A stretch of DNA of 64,000 nucleotides from Nomia melanderi (Eukaryota; Arthropoda; Insecta; Hymenoptera; Halictidae): positions 22,784,784 to 22,848,783 of the forward strand of contig NC_135000.1 of assembly GCF_051020985.1 (NCBI RefSeq), written 5' to 3'. The first letter of the stretch is position 1. Every line of letters starts with the position of its first letter. A model generated the notes under the pieces. That model was not told the origin of the DNA, searched no databases, and saw only the letters and a program-made list of their open reading frames with translations. The position numbers and the translations under genes are program-made. This document shows, piece by piece, positions 27,841 through 39,070 of the stretch.

Positions 27841-28556
27841 ACCCAAATCGCCTTACTGAAGCGTCAGTGTCATCTCACACGAGTAGCAAAATTTTAATTA
27901 CAACCACTTCAATGATCACTAACAACAATCACGCAGTTGAAACCAGACTGAAGATGATCACATGTGATTCGACCGCAGCGCCATCTTCGTCGGAAGTTGA
28001 TGCGCGCGTCGAACAATAGAACTTAAAAGCGATTAGGTCCGTGTATGTAAGTGCCTGTTTTGTTGTCTAATTCCGAGAATAGTGTAGTTTGAATATTAAT
28101 AAGAACCAGGTATCGTAGTATTCGACTTTCTGAACGCGGGGCCACTGAAACTTTTTTGTTGTACCCCGGCCTGATCCCGCAGCGGGAACCGAAACGAGTT
28201 TCCTCTTAAGAATAGGTTAGTCGGGTTCTGCTTTCTATTTCGCGAGCATCGTCCCGGGGATGCATAGTCCCGCCAATCAAAGATTCCCAATAAAACTGTG
28301 TAAATTTCGTGTGAGTGAAATTTGAAGTGGCAAGCAATCAAAATTGACAACCCGAAGACCTTGTCTCGACAACCGCAGAGTTCACCGCAGCGTAAGGTAT
28401 TTAAGGGTTGAATTTACAGTAGACAAAATGGCGAACCTTATTCTTGCAATTCCTTAGCGTAAGATATTCTTTTCAAATGAATGCACAATTCACTTGAAAA
28501 TACATGTCTCTAACATATTTCAGCATAAAAACTTCAGCTGAAATCGTTTTCCTCTA
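27841..28556. other. Gene-free unique sequence next to a MITE
   Basis: Two unrecognised frames occur (27771-28019 plus, 82 codons; 28096-28350 minus, 84 codons). The plus-strand one is rich in serine and threonine. Nothing else stands out. Confidence 0.5.
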
Positions 28557-28560
28557 TTAA

Positions 28561-28573
28561 CACGTTGAACGCC
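28561..28573 (+). repeat. Left terminal inverted repeat of the MITE
   Basis: The 13-bp sequence CACGTTGAACGCC abuts the left TTAA and matches the right terminus exactly in inverted orientation. Confidence 0.9.
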
Positions 28574-28786
28574 ATAGGGGTCACCGGTGACCGCCAAGCA
28601 AATCGAATTACTATAATTCACTCAATTGAACGATGATTATTCGCAAACATTTCTATATTATAAATAATGCTACCCATTGCGGTGACATTCAGTTTGATGA
28701 ATGTGCAATGGCAGTAATCTAATTCAGTCAAATGATTTAATATTATATTTTGTCCATTTTGTGCATTTTGCTCTATGAAACCGTGC

Positions 28787-28799
28787 GGCGTTCAACGTG
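28787..28799 (-). repeat. Right terminal inverted repeat of the MITE
   Basis: GGCGTTCAACGTG is the exact reverse complement of the left terminus and abuts the right TTAA. Confidence 0.9.
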
Positions 28800-28803
28800 T
28801 TAA

Positions 28804-29137
28804 TTGCATTTTTGCTTATGCAGAAGTACAATTTCCGTTTCAAGAAATTCCAAATACGGAACAAGCTGTACAATCTTACCTTGCTGGCACGAAAGTTAAC
28901 GAACTAATATCATAATGAAGGTTTTTTCGTCCGTGTATCGAGTGACTTGTTAGAGGTCCTTATTATCCGGCCGCATTCGGTGGTCGATAATCATTGATTA
29001 CGCCGCCAAAGAGTATCGAGTTAAAGCAATCTCGAAGGGACTTCGTTCACGGTGGTTTAACGAATTCTCGTGCTCGGGTTAATTACGTGGATTTCGTTGG
29101 TCGCGAAACCACCACCGCCGCTGCCACCGTACCGGAT
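28804..29137. other. Gene-free spacer
   Basis: Unique sequence between the MITE and the pentanucleotide array. A frame beginning at 28994 runs into the array and is not credible as a gene. Confidence 0.55.
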
Positions 29138-29196
29138 CGCGCCGCGCCGCGCCGCGCCGCGCCACGCCACGCCACGCCACGCCACGCCACGCCACG
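29138..29196. repeat. (GCCGC)4-(GCCAC)7 pentanucleotide array
   Basis: Four GCCGC units (29141-29160) are followed directly by seven GCCAC units (29161-29195), with a partial unit at each edge. The clean switch shows that one G-to-A variant unit was amplified as a block. In two frames the array reads as repeats of arginine, alanine, proline, histidine and threonine. These peptides are simple-repeat products. Confidence 0.95.
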
Positions 29197-32100
29197 CTGG
29201 GGCGGGGACCAGGCGAGAACGTCGTCACGATAATGAGCCATTAAATGATTGTCGTACCAGGGAATGGTTTTATTATCTCACGGTCGGCAAGATAAGCCGG
29301 CTACCGACAAAGCGTCCCGCGCAAGGTCTGCGACGAACACTTCATTACGAACTTTCGATTGCCCGAAAATGCCTCTGGGGGCAATTAAAACCGGTCTTAA
29401 TTTTGCTCCGATGAACGTTAATCCACTTAACGATCGTATTTGGGAATCGACGGTGTTCCAGTCCGCCCCGGCGCGCTCGTTCCTCGTTCCGGGCAAGAAA
29501 GCAGCGAACTTGTTTCGCGTGGCTGTACCGTTAATATTCGAGTTTAGAAATACAGTTAATTAATTATACTGTAGAGGTATCGTCCGAAGAGACCGTCGGA
29601 TGTATAATCGGCTGATCATTGTCATTTATAGTTATGCTGTTCAGAAAAACCGCGACGCTCGGCTCGGTTATGCCGGCCTTTGCAGACAGTTTGATGGGAT
29701 TGTCATATATTATCAATTACGAGTAGGCGACGGACACTTTTACGACGGATGGCGTGTATTATTAATTGTTATTGTCGTCATTAATTCGTGCGCAAACTGT
29801 GTGTAAATTGTACGGAGATATACGAGACGGAGTAATTTATTCTCCGTTCGCGGATTCGCCCGGGCCCGTGCGGAGTTTTACGAATTTATAGAAATCTCCG
29901 TTGGGTTTCCCAATACCAATAAATTTTCTAATTCATGTCTATTGCTGGGAGTGAATCTCACGTTTCTTTTTACTCAATTCAATTTGCTTTTTTTGTATTA
30001 AACTCAACACTCCGTGTTTGCCGTGATCTGAGGCTTTAATGGTACAATCGTCGACATTTAATGTACACCTATTTTTACCAGGATGAACACGGTTCCTGTG
30101 GAAAAAGTAGGAATTACCACATTGTTTGATTTACCTGCGTGTCTGTAAAAGTCACTTGAAGTAACACGGCGTTACGAATGCACGTTACAAACTATTTTTC
30201 GAATATATACATTTATAATACATATATGCTCTGAACACTTTCAAGGAATTATCGAAATTTTAAAATGGTTGTTTCGATAACCAACGAGTTAAAAAGTGCT
30301 CGGGAACTTTCGTGCTAACTCGCCACGCGTTCAAAGTTGTTAACGAGACAACCATCAGCACACGAGCCGAATAAATAAAGCACGTCACGTGAAGCCGACT
30401 ACCAAGGCAGAAAGTGACGCATCGTAGCGGAAAAAGGGTTGAGAAAGTTCTGGAACACGATAAAAACTTTTTCGTTGTTACGCTCGGTCGCGATGTTGAC
30501 GACTGCCACGCGGCTCGGAGAGTTTCCCGAAGAAGTTGGCTGAAGAAGGAAGAAAAAGCAACGTGCCGTATTGCATCGGTGACGCGCGGAAAAGTTTGCG
30601 AGTCAGGGTGGAATGCTTCGTGGGAGTTCGAGGCGACGCTCGACAAGTGAGCTTTCAGCAGCGCTTAGAACCACTCCGAATTTCCCTCGCCTCTTCCACG
30701 GATACGTCCGCATGAATAATTAAGAGCTGGGGAATCTGCTTGACACGCACGTATCCTCGGCGACCATACGAATCCGGTTTGCCAGTTAAAAACCGAGAGA
30801 TTCCCGCCAAGAATGAGAAACGCGTTTGCCGCGGGACGGTGACAAAGTATTAGCGGCTCGTGTGTTTTCGTGTTTCCCTTCCGCTGGCAAAATCCTTCGC
30901 GGACTGGGGACTCGCGCTCTTAAAATTCCTTTATCAGGGATGCACATTTTGTTTAAAATTCACTTATACTATCGAAGTGGTTTCGATCTACAAGAATTTA
31001 ATCTAGTTCAATCTTTTATGAAGCTTCTTATAGACAGAACATACGCTTTTGTAAGGAAAAGAAAAGGTTCTTTAAGAAAAAGACATGAGAGGATATTTCT
31101 TTATTCTCGTTTAGTTCAATTTTCTGTAACTTACGATCTCATAATGTATATTTGCTTTTGTATTTCGATTTTCCGCAGAAAAATATCCACTCTACGCCAG
31201 GTTGTTAAACGGATTGATGAATATAATGTCTGTCGCGATTCAACGGTCGTTACCATCGCATTAATATTAGAGAATTACGTGGCTATAATAAACCCTAATA
31301 AACATCGGAACCACTGAAAATGTTAATGATACCAAAACGACGATGTGGCTTGAACGTAGATGGTGTTTCCAAGTTGTAACGGATTGCCGGTCATCAAAAT
31401 CGAATGAGATAATCCAGGAAGATATATACAAGGGAGGAAAGAGCGGCCATGAGTGGATGAAGATCTACAGTAATGACTCCTCGAGGCTAGAATTTCTAAC
31501 GTCAAGAAATAACTGAATAAATTCCATGGGACGCGCGAATAGATTTATAAAGTGCTCCTAAAAGTTACGATTTTGACGTGATTGCTATTGCCGCGGCCGG
31601 TTCACGGCGTCGTCATCGACGAGCCAGACGCATCGAATTAGCGAATTCAGGAAACGTCGAACGGTACGACCCTTAACTGCGCGCTCGTGCTCGGCGCAAA
31701 CCAGCTTCGCGCGCGTCGTCCTCCGCATAATCACCGTTAATCTACCGATATTTACAATCCATGATTCTCAGTCGGGCTCCAGGATAAGCTTGGTGATTTA
31801 TCCGCTTATAAATTCACAAATCAAACTTCTCAATTTGAGTTACGCGTCAATGATGGCGAATTTCTGGCGGCGTTGCGCCGCGAGAGCCTGATAAATCCTG
31901 GAAGGCGGAAATTCCGTTTGCGATCGTCCCTCGAGCGATTCCTCCGCGGGGATTCCTCCTGTACTCAACATCAGAGAGTTGGCAACGTAACATTAAGCTA
32001 CTAATGCAATTAAAATAAGTTTTGCTTGGTGGATTTGCAGATCTTCTAGCTGTTTTCGGATGAAACGTTTTGTTTCCCCTCTACCTTTCACATTTCACCT

Positions 32101-32734
32101 TCCTTTTCTGTTACATTACTACTTTCGTAATTTTATGAAATTGGTAAGGTTCAGTCACTAGAGAGTCATTAGAGATTAGTTTATCTTCGCCCTCATTGTC
32201 TGATACGCGTCACTATTCCTGGACCAACTTATTGGTGGCTAGAAATAAATAATACTGATGTGTTTACTAGAGTAACAGAACTCCGAATAGCAATTGGCGA
32301 TAAAAGGAAGGAGCGCTACGGGGTGGTTTTCATGGATCGGTTCCCAACGACGTTTGTTTCTTCGTCGAATTTACCCAGGCGTTTACTCGAAGGAAGCGCG
32401 ACAGTTGTAAAGCAATTTTGGGAAGAGATCCACGCCAGTTGGGTCGCCGCGGTCTAGAGAGGGAGACGAGGGGCGAGGAGGAGAGAAAAACGCAGAAGGG
32501 GTCCGAAAGAGTCCTGCGAAACTCCGAGAACCGCGCTCGCCTTGCCATTCGCCTGATCGTCCCGTTAATATCGCGAAATTAAAAGCCCATAATTTATGGG
32601 CCGTTTGAGGACCTGGTGCTATCCCCTGAATTATGGCTCCCTTAACTAGACTTGAGTTACGACGAGCCACACCGGGACCCGTCCTCCTTCGACTCTTCTG
32701 CTCTTTGAGTCGTCCTCTTCTTTTCCTTCGGCGT
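29197..32734. other. Gene-free unique sequence
   Basis: The largest stop-free stretch is 30817-31317 on the plus strand (about 166 codons). The first in-frame ATG falls well inside it, and part of it is AT-rich. The translation starts basic and ends hydrophobic-basic, with no recognised domain. It could be chance or a degraded coding relic. The opposite strand is open at 30260-30646, mostly left of it. The region 31840-32120 has no feature I can name. Confidence 0.5.
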
Positions 32735-32796
32735 CCACCATCACCGTCGCCGCCGCCGCCGCCGCCACCACCACCACCACTACGACCACCACCACC
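32735..32796. repeat. (CCG)n-(CCA)n trinucleotide microsatellite
   Basis: CCG units (32749-32766) pass into CCA units, then a second CCA run after a TACGA interruption. The plus strand reads as polyproline and the minus strand as polyvaline/polyalanine. Polyproline tracts occur in real proteins, but the surrounding frame (32633-32914) is short and has no other support. Confidence 0.9.
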
Positions 32797-35700
32797 TTCT
32801 TTGGCCCTCTCTGCCGAGTTCCAAGTGCGCTCATCGTACTCCTTGATTTTCAGCCACCTATTTCCGTCGTGGCACCTTGACTCCGAGATCCGCCGAACTG
32901 CCGGTCGCCTTTAAATCTCTCCTCCCTCTTCCCCTTCTGTATCCCTTCGCCACCCCCTTTCCTTTCTCCTCTGGCCGCGCGACCGCCCTTTATCGTTCGA
33001 AGAAATAAGCCAGAGCTTGATTTCTAAAGGTGAATTTACGATCTCTCCCGCGAGCTGCGATCGAATCCGTTTCGCAGGATGCGTGCCTGACGGATATTTT
33101 TGTTATTGAGCCACTCTTAACAAGAAGATGCTCTCTATCTATTTGAGTATCGCTCGCGAAACATTTTCCGCGGTTCCATTGGATCCCAGTGAAGGATTGC
33201 TTGGAGATTTCGTTCGTCTTAGGTTACTGAAAGATCGTAAATTTTGGGACGTTTGACCACTCCCAGTGTAGGACAGAAATTGGTCAATTGGGTATCAAAT
33301 TGGGAGCTGAATTTTCTCCTTTTATTTTATTCGATCAACCGAGCGTGGAGTCTTTCTATCATGTTTTTGGTTTCTCTGCAGTTTTTGACGATTATCCACT
33401 TGAGTAGCTCAATTTTCGTAAAGTTCGATTTTCTGAAAACAATATATATTTTTCGTTCTTTCCAATTGTATATGTTTAAGATGAAATTAACTTATCTTTC
33501 ACTCAAGCCAAAAAGTTAGAGGATCTTGCTACACTAACCGCAAGTGATTTTTCTCCTCCAATGATCCACCCTGTCATGAGTCCCGGTTAAAAATCTAGGC
33601 TGGAGTCGTTTAAACCCGGTAACAGATGAAATTTATGGATTTGCTGTCCAAACGACGGCTAATTATCGTCCACGGTAAATCATACCCTCGCTAAAGCGCA
33701 ACTCGAGGGAAAATTGATTCCCGGTGTGTGCTTGTCGAGTTCCGCGCCCCGGTCTGCCGGGGGATGTTCCGCGTTTAAACGCGTCTCATTATTCTCGTCA
33801 ATCGTCCTCGAAACAGATATAAATACACGTCTCGTTGAGAGAAAAATGTCGGCCGGCTGGCATCGGAGCACCTGTTTCGAGGAAAAGAGGGTTCTAGAAG
33901 ATCTTCAGCCTAGGTAGCAATTGTCCTTAAGTGGCTCTCGATGTTATTTGAGCCCTGTTGTCAGTGTCTGTCGACGTTCACCGTGTCTCAAACCAATAGT
34001 TTGACGGCGCCCTGATGGTAATAGTGGAACAGGGAAATTCACGTTGAAAGCACGTTTACAAGTGTCAACGATTTATAGCGTCCAGCCGATTAAACGGATG
34101 ACAGGGGTACGGTGAGTCGCTTTCTTCTTCGCGGATCCGTCGATCGATCGCGACACGTTTCGCAGCGGCACAAACGGCGGTCGTCTTTCGTAGGGGAAAG
34201 TATAATACCACGAAAATCGCTTGTAATTAGTTTTCGGGAGCAATTATTGGGAAGCTTTCCTCGAAACGGTAGCAAACCGTTGCGCGCGCATTCCGGCTCG
34301 CTTAAATGGAGTAGGTAGCTGAATAGTCTCGTCTCTCGCGTTTCCCCGTCACTGCGTCGGCCTCAGTCAACCGCCTCACGTTTATGGCTGTTTGCTGCCG
34401 CTTCAAATAATATCCTTCTTCGTTTCCTAGAAGAGGTTTCTCGGGGAGAGTTACGCCAGTCGATCGATGATCGCCGATACGGCCGGCTCCCATGAATCAA
34501 GCACCTGTAGGTCATATCCATTCGCGACCGATTTACACAAGCCGCGATACTACGTTTCATTTCTTACCGGCCAGCCACCGGTAACTGTGCCACGTTTTAC
34601 TATTACATGACCGTGTATCCGAGCGCGGCGAGATTCATTGAGCGGTCGCCGCGGCGGACGCGCGTGTTTCAACCGTTCCGCCACCGGCGTAGTCGTCCAC
34701 GGCTCCTTTATACGAAATGGTTTTCCCGTAACGAACGCTAGCAAGAAATCTGTTTGCGCGGTTCTCTAAATCGTCGAAGCCGTAAACCTGTCGCTCCATT
34801 CGGAGTTCCAGCGGAATATTGTTTAAAACGGCGCGCTTTCACACAATTTTCTCATGAGCCCGCGTGTCAGAGTTGAAAGTAAAAGTTGTACGTACACGCC
34901 GGTTTCTCCGTGGACCCGATGAAGAAATAAAATCCTAAATAACGAGCGAATTTAATCGGCGAACCGATTGAACCGCTCTACAGCTTATTAAGAAGGTAGC
35001 GATACTTGCCAAGCTCCGACTCTCTATCTCGACTGAGAAAGTAGCCGAAAGAAAAATTTCAATTACACGATTCCCTTCTTTTTCCCTCCTTTTTTCTTTA
35101 CTTAAGATTTCTGGGTAACCCATCGAGCATCTCATCGCCGATTTAATTCTTATTCAATGACACTTTCGAGCTCCTTATGGATTCGAACCCTTCGCATGGA
35201 AATCACGTCCGGTATCGGCTTAAGGGGTTTTTCTACCGCCTCGCGCGGCATAATAACGATTCGAACCAGTACCACGGTGACTATCGATGATCGCCTATTT
35301 GACCGGTTTTCATGAACCTAGCACGTGTACCAGCGAGCCATTTATGCCAGTCTGTACACGGTGTACAGCTGTAGACACGCGTGTCTTACTTGCGCCCACA
35401 GAAAGAGAGAACGGAAGCGGATTGAGATAAAGTGAAAGAAAGAGAGACAGAGCGAAGGAGGGAGGAGGGCAGAGGCCGTACGTGCTCGCTGTCATACATT
35501 AGAGTTAATTAAGTGTGTTTAATTAAACCCGTCGCTCCCCTTTCGTGCCCCACCGGCTGTCACAGAGATATAACCCGCACTTCCTCGGGCACGGCCGTGC
35601 GTTCCTGCTTATGGTTCCTTCCACGTCCCGTCCATTTTCTCTCGTTACACACCGATCAACTTAGAAGTGTTAATGACTCCGGCTCCGATCCGATTCCTGG

Positions 35701-36021
35701 TACGGCTGGAATTTCTCTCGATCGGTTTGACCATTACGGGGAAGGCCGTGATCGTTTTCGGAACGGGTCGTCGAGGAAGCAAAAGAAACCAACCGACGGT
35801 GTCGAACCGTTCCAGGTGGTCAGGGAAATATCATTTACAGGCATTCCCGTATCGAGCGGACAACCAACGCTGGAAATTAGCGTGACAATTAGTGGTTGCT
35901 GATCGACAAAGATCGCCGGACCCCTTAACTATAAGACTTTCGTTTCGACGTATCGCGATGACGAAAAAAGGAAGAAAGAATAAACGAAGGTAGGACACAG
36001 GTGGCGTTCGCTGTGGCCGGG
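32797..36021. other. Gene-free unique sequence
   Basis: Frames up to 129 codons (35513-35902, plus) are unrecognised. A GTGAGT donor-like hexamer occurs at 34112-34117 without a supported exon. Around 35160-35185 the minus strand carries a GGGTTCGAATCC word that resembles a tRNA T-loop, but no tRNA fold can be drawn around it. A purine-rich tract lies at 35400-35470. Confidence 0.55.
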
Positions 36022-36273
36022 TTAACCTTTAAATTGGCTGTCGCGAGTGAAATTTCACCCCGCACGGTTTCTGTTTCCAGTGTTATTATATTAGATGACG
36101 TAAGAATTCGTAACGCTAATTTTTTCGACAGTTATTTAGACTATTGCCTATGACAATGTTATTATTGAACATATCAATTTTCTCACGTATAATTCAATGT
36201 AACAATAGTAGCATTATGATAACTTACAACACCATTCACGTGGTTTCCTTTGATAGCAAGTTTAAGGGTTCAA
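36022..36273. mobile_element. Candidate degraded piggyBac-like MITE (about 250 bp)
   Basis: The left edge reads TTAACCTTTAAATTGGCTGT. The right edge, read on the minus strand, is TTGAACCCTTAAACTTGCTA. The two align with one gap and a few mismatches over about 22 bp, the pattern of eroded terminal inverted repeats next to a TTAA site whose right copy has mutated (TTCAA). A small palindrome GTGAAATTTCAC lies near the left end, as in related MITEs. There is no coding capacity. The match is imperfect and could be chance in AT-rich DNA. Confidence 0.4.
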
Positions 36274-39008
36274 ATCAAATACGACTTTTCTCGGAGTCAG
36301 ACAATGAAATGTGCTCCTTTTATTAATGTACGGTGTGCCGTTTCAAAGGTCACCCTGTTGCTCTATAAATAATGGCTGGTTCTAACATTCAATGGGAATT
36401 CGAGGTGTTAAATTTAATAAGCGGCGGTGGACCATAGCGACGGTGTCGCTTTCCTGTAGCAAGACCATGCTAGATCTCGCATTCCGGGGAAAGTTTTGCA
36501 AAGATGAAATGAATTGGACGTCAAACGATCACCACGCCTACCATGGCACACAGACCGGACGTATTCACCCACGGAGTGCCATTTCGTTCGAGATAAATAG
36601 CAGGATACTAAGAGGTAATCCGATTTTTGCGCGGAGAATGAAACAGCTGCGGCCGCATGAAAGTTACAATTACGTAAAAATGGTACAATAGCGCTATACC
36701 GCGTGATCTTACGGGAAATCCTAATGAATTGAAATACCTTAATAGTCTACATAGACAAAAGCCATCGTTTTTAAAATACTCAACTCTACTGAACGAACCT
36801 CAAAAAAAATCTGTTAACCGTCTCAGCATTAAAACATCAATAACCTTAGAAAGTACAGATGGCGACGAAGAAAATACAGCAGCGATCGCTGAATAATGAC
36901 TCAAATTTCGCAAACATGACAAAGTAGATGTACACCGTGCAAGACGCTCGCGCCGAAAGTCCCGGCATTGAGAATAATCGAAAGGGTAGCTGAGTCCACT
37001 GTAGGACAAGAGGATTCACCTGAGGCCATCGGGTTCCGGGAATTGAATTATATTGTCAACGGTGGCGGCGGCGCATCGCGATTAACGGTTAGCCGTTTTT
37101 CTGCCGGCTCGCCTTGAGTGCGCCCGGCGCATTCCCGGAGAAGCGGTATTGCACTGTCGATCGATATCCACGCGCAGGGGACGAGCGCGCTCGCGCCGCG
37201 GTGCGCTAACAATCGGACCGCACCAACGAACATTCTGCCGCCGGACAGAAAAGCGAGAACCGATTCTTAGGAGACGTAATGGCACCCGTTCGTTCCTTTC
37301 CGTCGTCCTCTCTCTCTTTTCCGTTGCTCCGTTCCCGATGGTGGGGGGCAGGGGAAGAAATGGGAACGAGGAGATGTGTAAAAGGCAATTGCCTCTCTTC
37401 ACTTATGGTCCGACATAGCCGGCGACTCGCATAACTTCGCCTCTACGGCCGCCGTACGTCTTCCACGTTAATGCGCCGCGTGCATCATGAGCTCGGTGCG
37501 TGTGCACTCCTCCCTGCCTCCCGCCCGCCCCTCCCACCACCTCCGCGGCAATTTCTCGGGGATAATTATAAAATACGTTACGCCGTTGCGGCGCAGACCT
37601 CTTTATACGTTATCCCCGATACTAAATAAATTCACGTTTCAACGGGGGATTAAACACGCGCCGAGGACTCTCCGCCTCGGAAGTGAGTTATCAGGGGGTG
37701 GGTCTCCTTTTTCTTAGGGGTGGTGGGAGGGTGCGTGCACGGGGCAGCGCGCGCGCACGTTTTTCGTTTTCCTGCGGCTGTCTCGTATGTCAGTCCGACT
37801 TTCCGGTACTCCCCCGAGTTCATTTTTACCCTTTACGCTGCAATAATAATGAGAAACGAAGTTGTTAAAGCGAACGACGGCAATAAGTAAAGAGTTTGCG
37901 CGCACGGTTGTGTAAAAATTCGATTAATCGCCTTACGCCGCGACCGGCGGAATTCTGATTCGGGCGTCAACGTTCGTCCACCGTTCGTCGATCTGGGGTT
38001 ACAGCGAAATGCTATTCTTTTGATTCGATTGATAATAAATTTTATGGCCTTCGTTTATGGGTTATCCGTTTAGTCGGCGATTATGTAATATGGTAGTGCA
38101 TATTTAACCTGATTAATGACTCCGACGGAATTCGGTAGTTTTCATGCGTGAAATTTGAAATTGCTACCCTTGCGACATCGATTTTAAATCAATGTAATTA
38201 TCCCCGTTGTCTTTCATTAGAGACTTTACGATTGTGAACCAATTGATTTTGGTTGCCTAGAACGGAGCAGTTCGGGTCCGCCGATACGCTTTTTCTGCGT
38301 AGAATGCGGATCTCGTGCGTTCGCGTTAGATTTTCTAAAATGCGGCGTTATGACGTTGAAAGTGATTTAATGAGGTGTCCGTTTCACTTAGAGCTTGATG
38401 GAACCACTAATAGGATAATTAAATTGTCTTTTAATTGTGATCCCGCCAAATTATTTCATAAAAATCTGCATTTACATGGAAACCCGCAGTTTATACATGG
38501 CTGAGTTTCCAGGCAATTGACTGCTTTATAAAGAGTGAAACGGTATCGTCCCGTTAAAAAATTAGTTGACCGACAGACAGTTTCGTGTAATACATATTCC
38601 CCTCATTAGGATTCATTTCTCGCGAACTATTTTTCGCCGACAAGCTCTTACACGGTAATTTTCTCGGTATATTATGCATAATAAAAATATATGTAGTGTG
38701 TCTTACATGCTTTTATCTTAAATTCTTTTCACATAAACACGCATTGCATGACGGACTCTCTCGATTTTCCCACTTTCCTCCTTTCGAGCGCAACAGTTGT
38801 GCCTGGAAAATCTTTTCGAAACTTTTCTGTCGCACTCAATCAGCGACATCGCTCAACTGTCTATAAGAAGACAACGCGAACTTTATCTCCATCACTGAAC
38901 AAACAATAGAGCGCTCGGTGCGGTTCTGATAACCCAAATTTACTGATTAAATTTCATCTCGTGTTTCGAGTCAACGTCCGTGTAATTAATCTCGCTTGCC
39001 GTTGAAAA
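36274..39008. other. Gene-free unique sequence
   Basis: No exon is recognised. Overlapping frames at 37082-37418 on both strands and at 37487-37905 reflect GC-rich DNA. G-rich clusters occur at 37343-37364 and 37694-37731, with a GC-alternating tract around 37748-37760. The part 38580-38720 is AT-rich. A minus-strand frame at 36800-37009 is short and unrecognised. Confidence 0.55.
37694..37731 (+). repeat. G-run cluster with quadruplex potential
   Basis: Five guanine runs of three or more lie within 38 bases on the plus strand (GGGGG, GGG, GGGG, GGG, GGG). One loop is about 14 bases and the others are short. The pattern fits an intramolecular G-quadruplex. No promoter or replication feature can be assigned. 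Confidence 0.6.
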
Positions 39009-39070
39009 CAAGGCAACTTCCGGTTGAGGACCTTAATGGTAGCGCCGTAGCTCCCTGATCGGTTGCCTTG
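39009..39070. other. 62-nt imperfect hairpin
   Basis: CAAGGCAAC (39009-39017) and GTTGCCTTG (39062-39070) pair perfectly. Inside, GGTTGAGGA (39022-39030) can pair with TCCCTGATC (39052-39060) using wobble pairs and one mismatch, leaving a 4-nt bulge and a loop of about 21 nt. The size and shape are within the range of insect pre-microRNAs. Neither arm matches a conserved insect microRNA I know, so this is a candidate fold only. Confidence 0.3.

Larger units (their letters stand above)
28557..28803. mobile_element. piggyBac-like MITE (239 bp) between TTAA target sites
   Basis: The element proper is 28561-28799. It starts CACGTTGAACGCC and ends with the exact reverse complement GGCGTTCAACGTG, a perfect 13-bp terminal inverted repeat. 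It is bounded on both sides by TTAA (28557-28560 and 28800-28803), the target site duplicated by piggyBac-superfamily transposases. A 14-bp palindrome, GGTCACCGGTGACC (28579-28592), lies near the left end. There is no transposase frame inside, so it is a non-autonomous element that would have been moved by a transposase encoded elsewhere. The intact ends suggest a relatively young insertion. Superfamily assignment is from target site and structure only. Confidence 0.88.

Noticed and set aside
32633..32914. Polyproline-containing frame on the plus strand.
   Set aside because: The proline run is the CCG/CCA microsatellite; the flanking peptide is short and unsupported.
35160..35190. GGGTTCGAATCC on the minus strand, like a tRNA B-box.
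   Set aside because: The T-stem mismatches at its outer pairs and no cloverleaf can be drawn around it.
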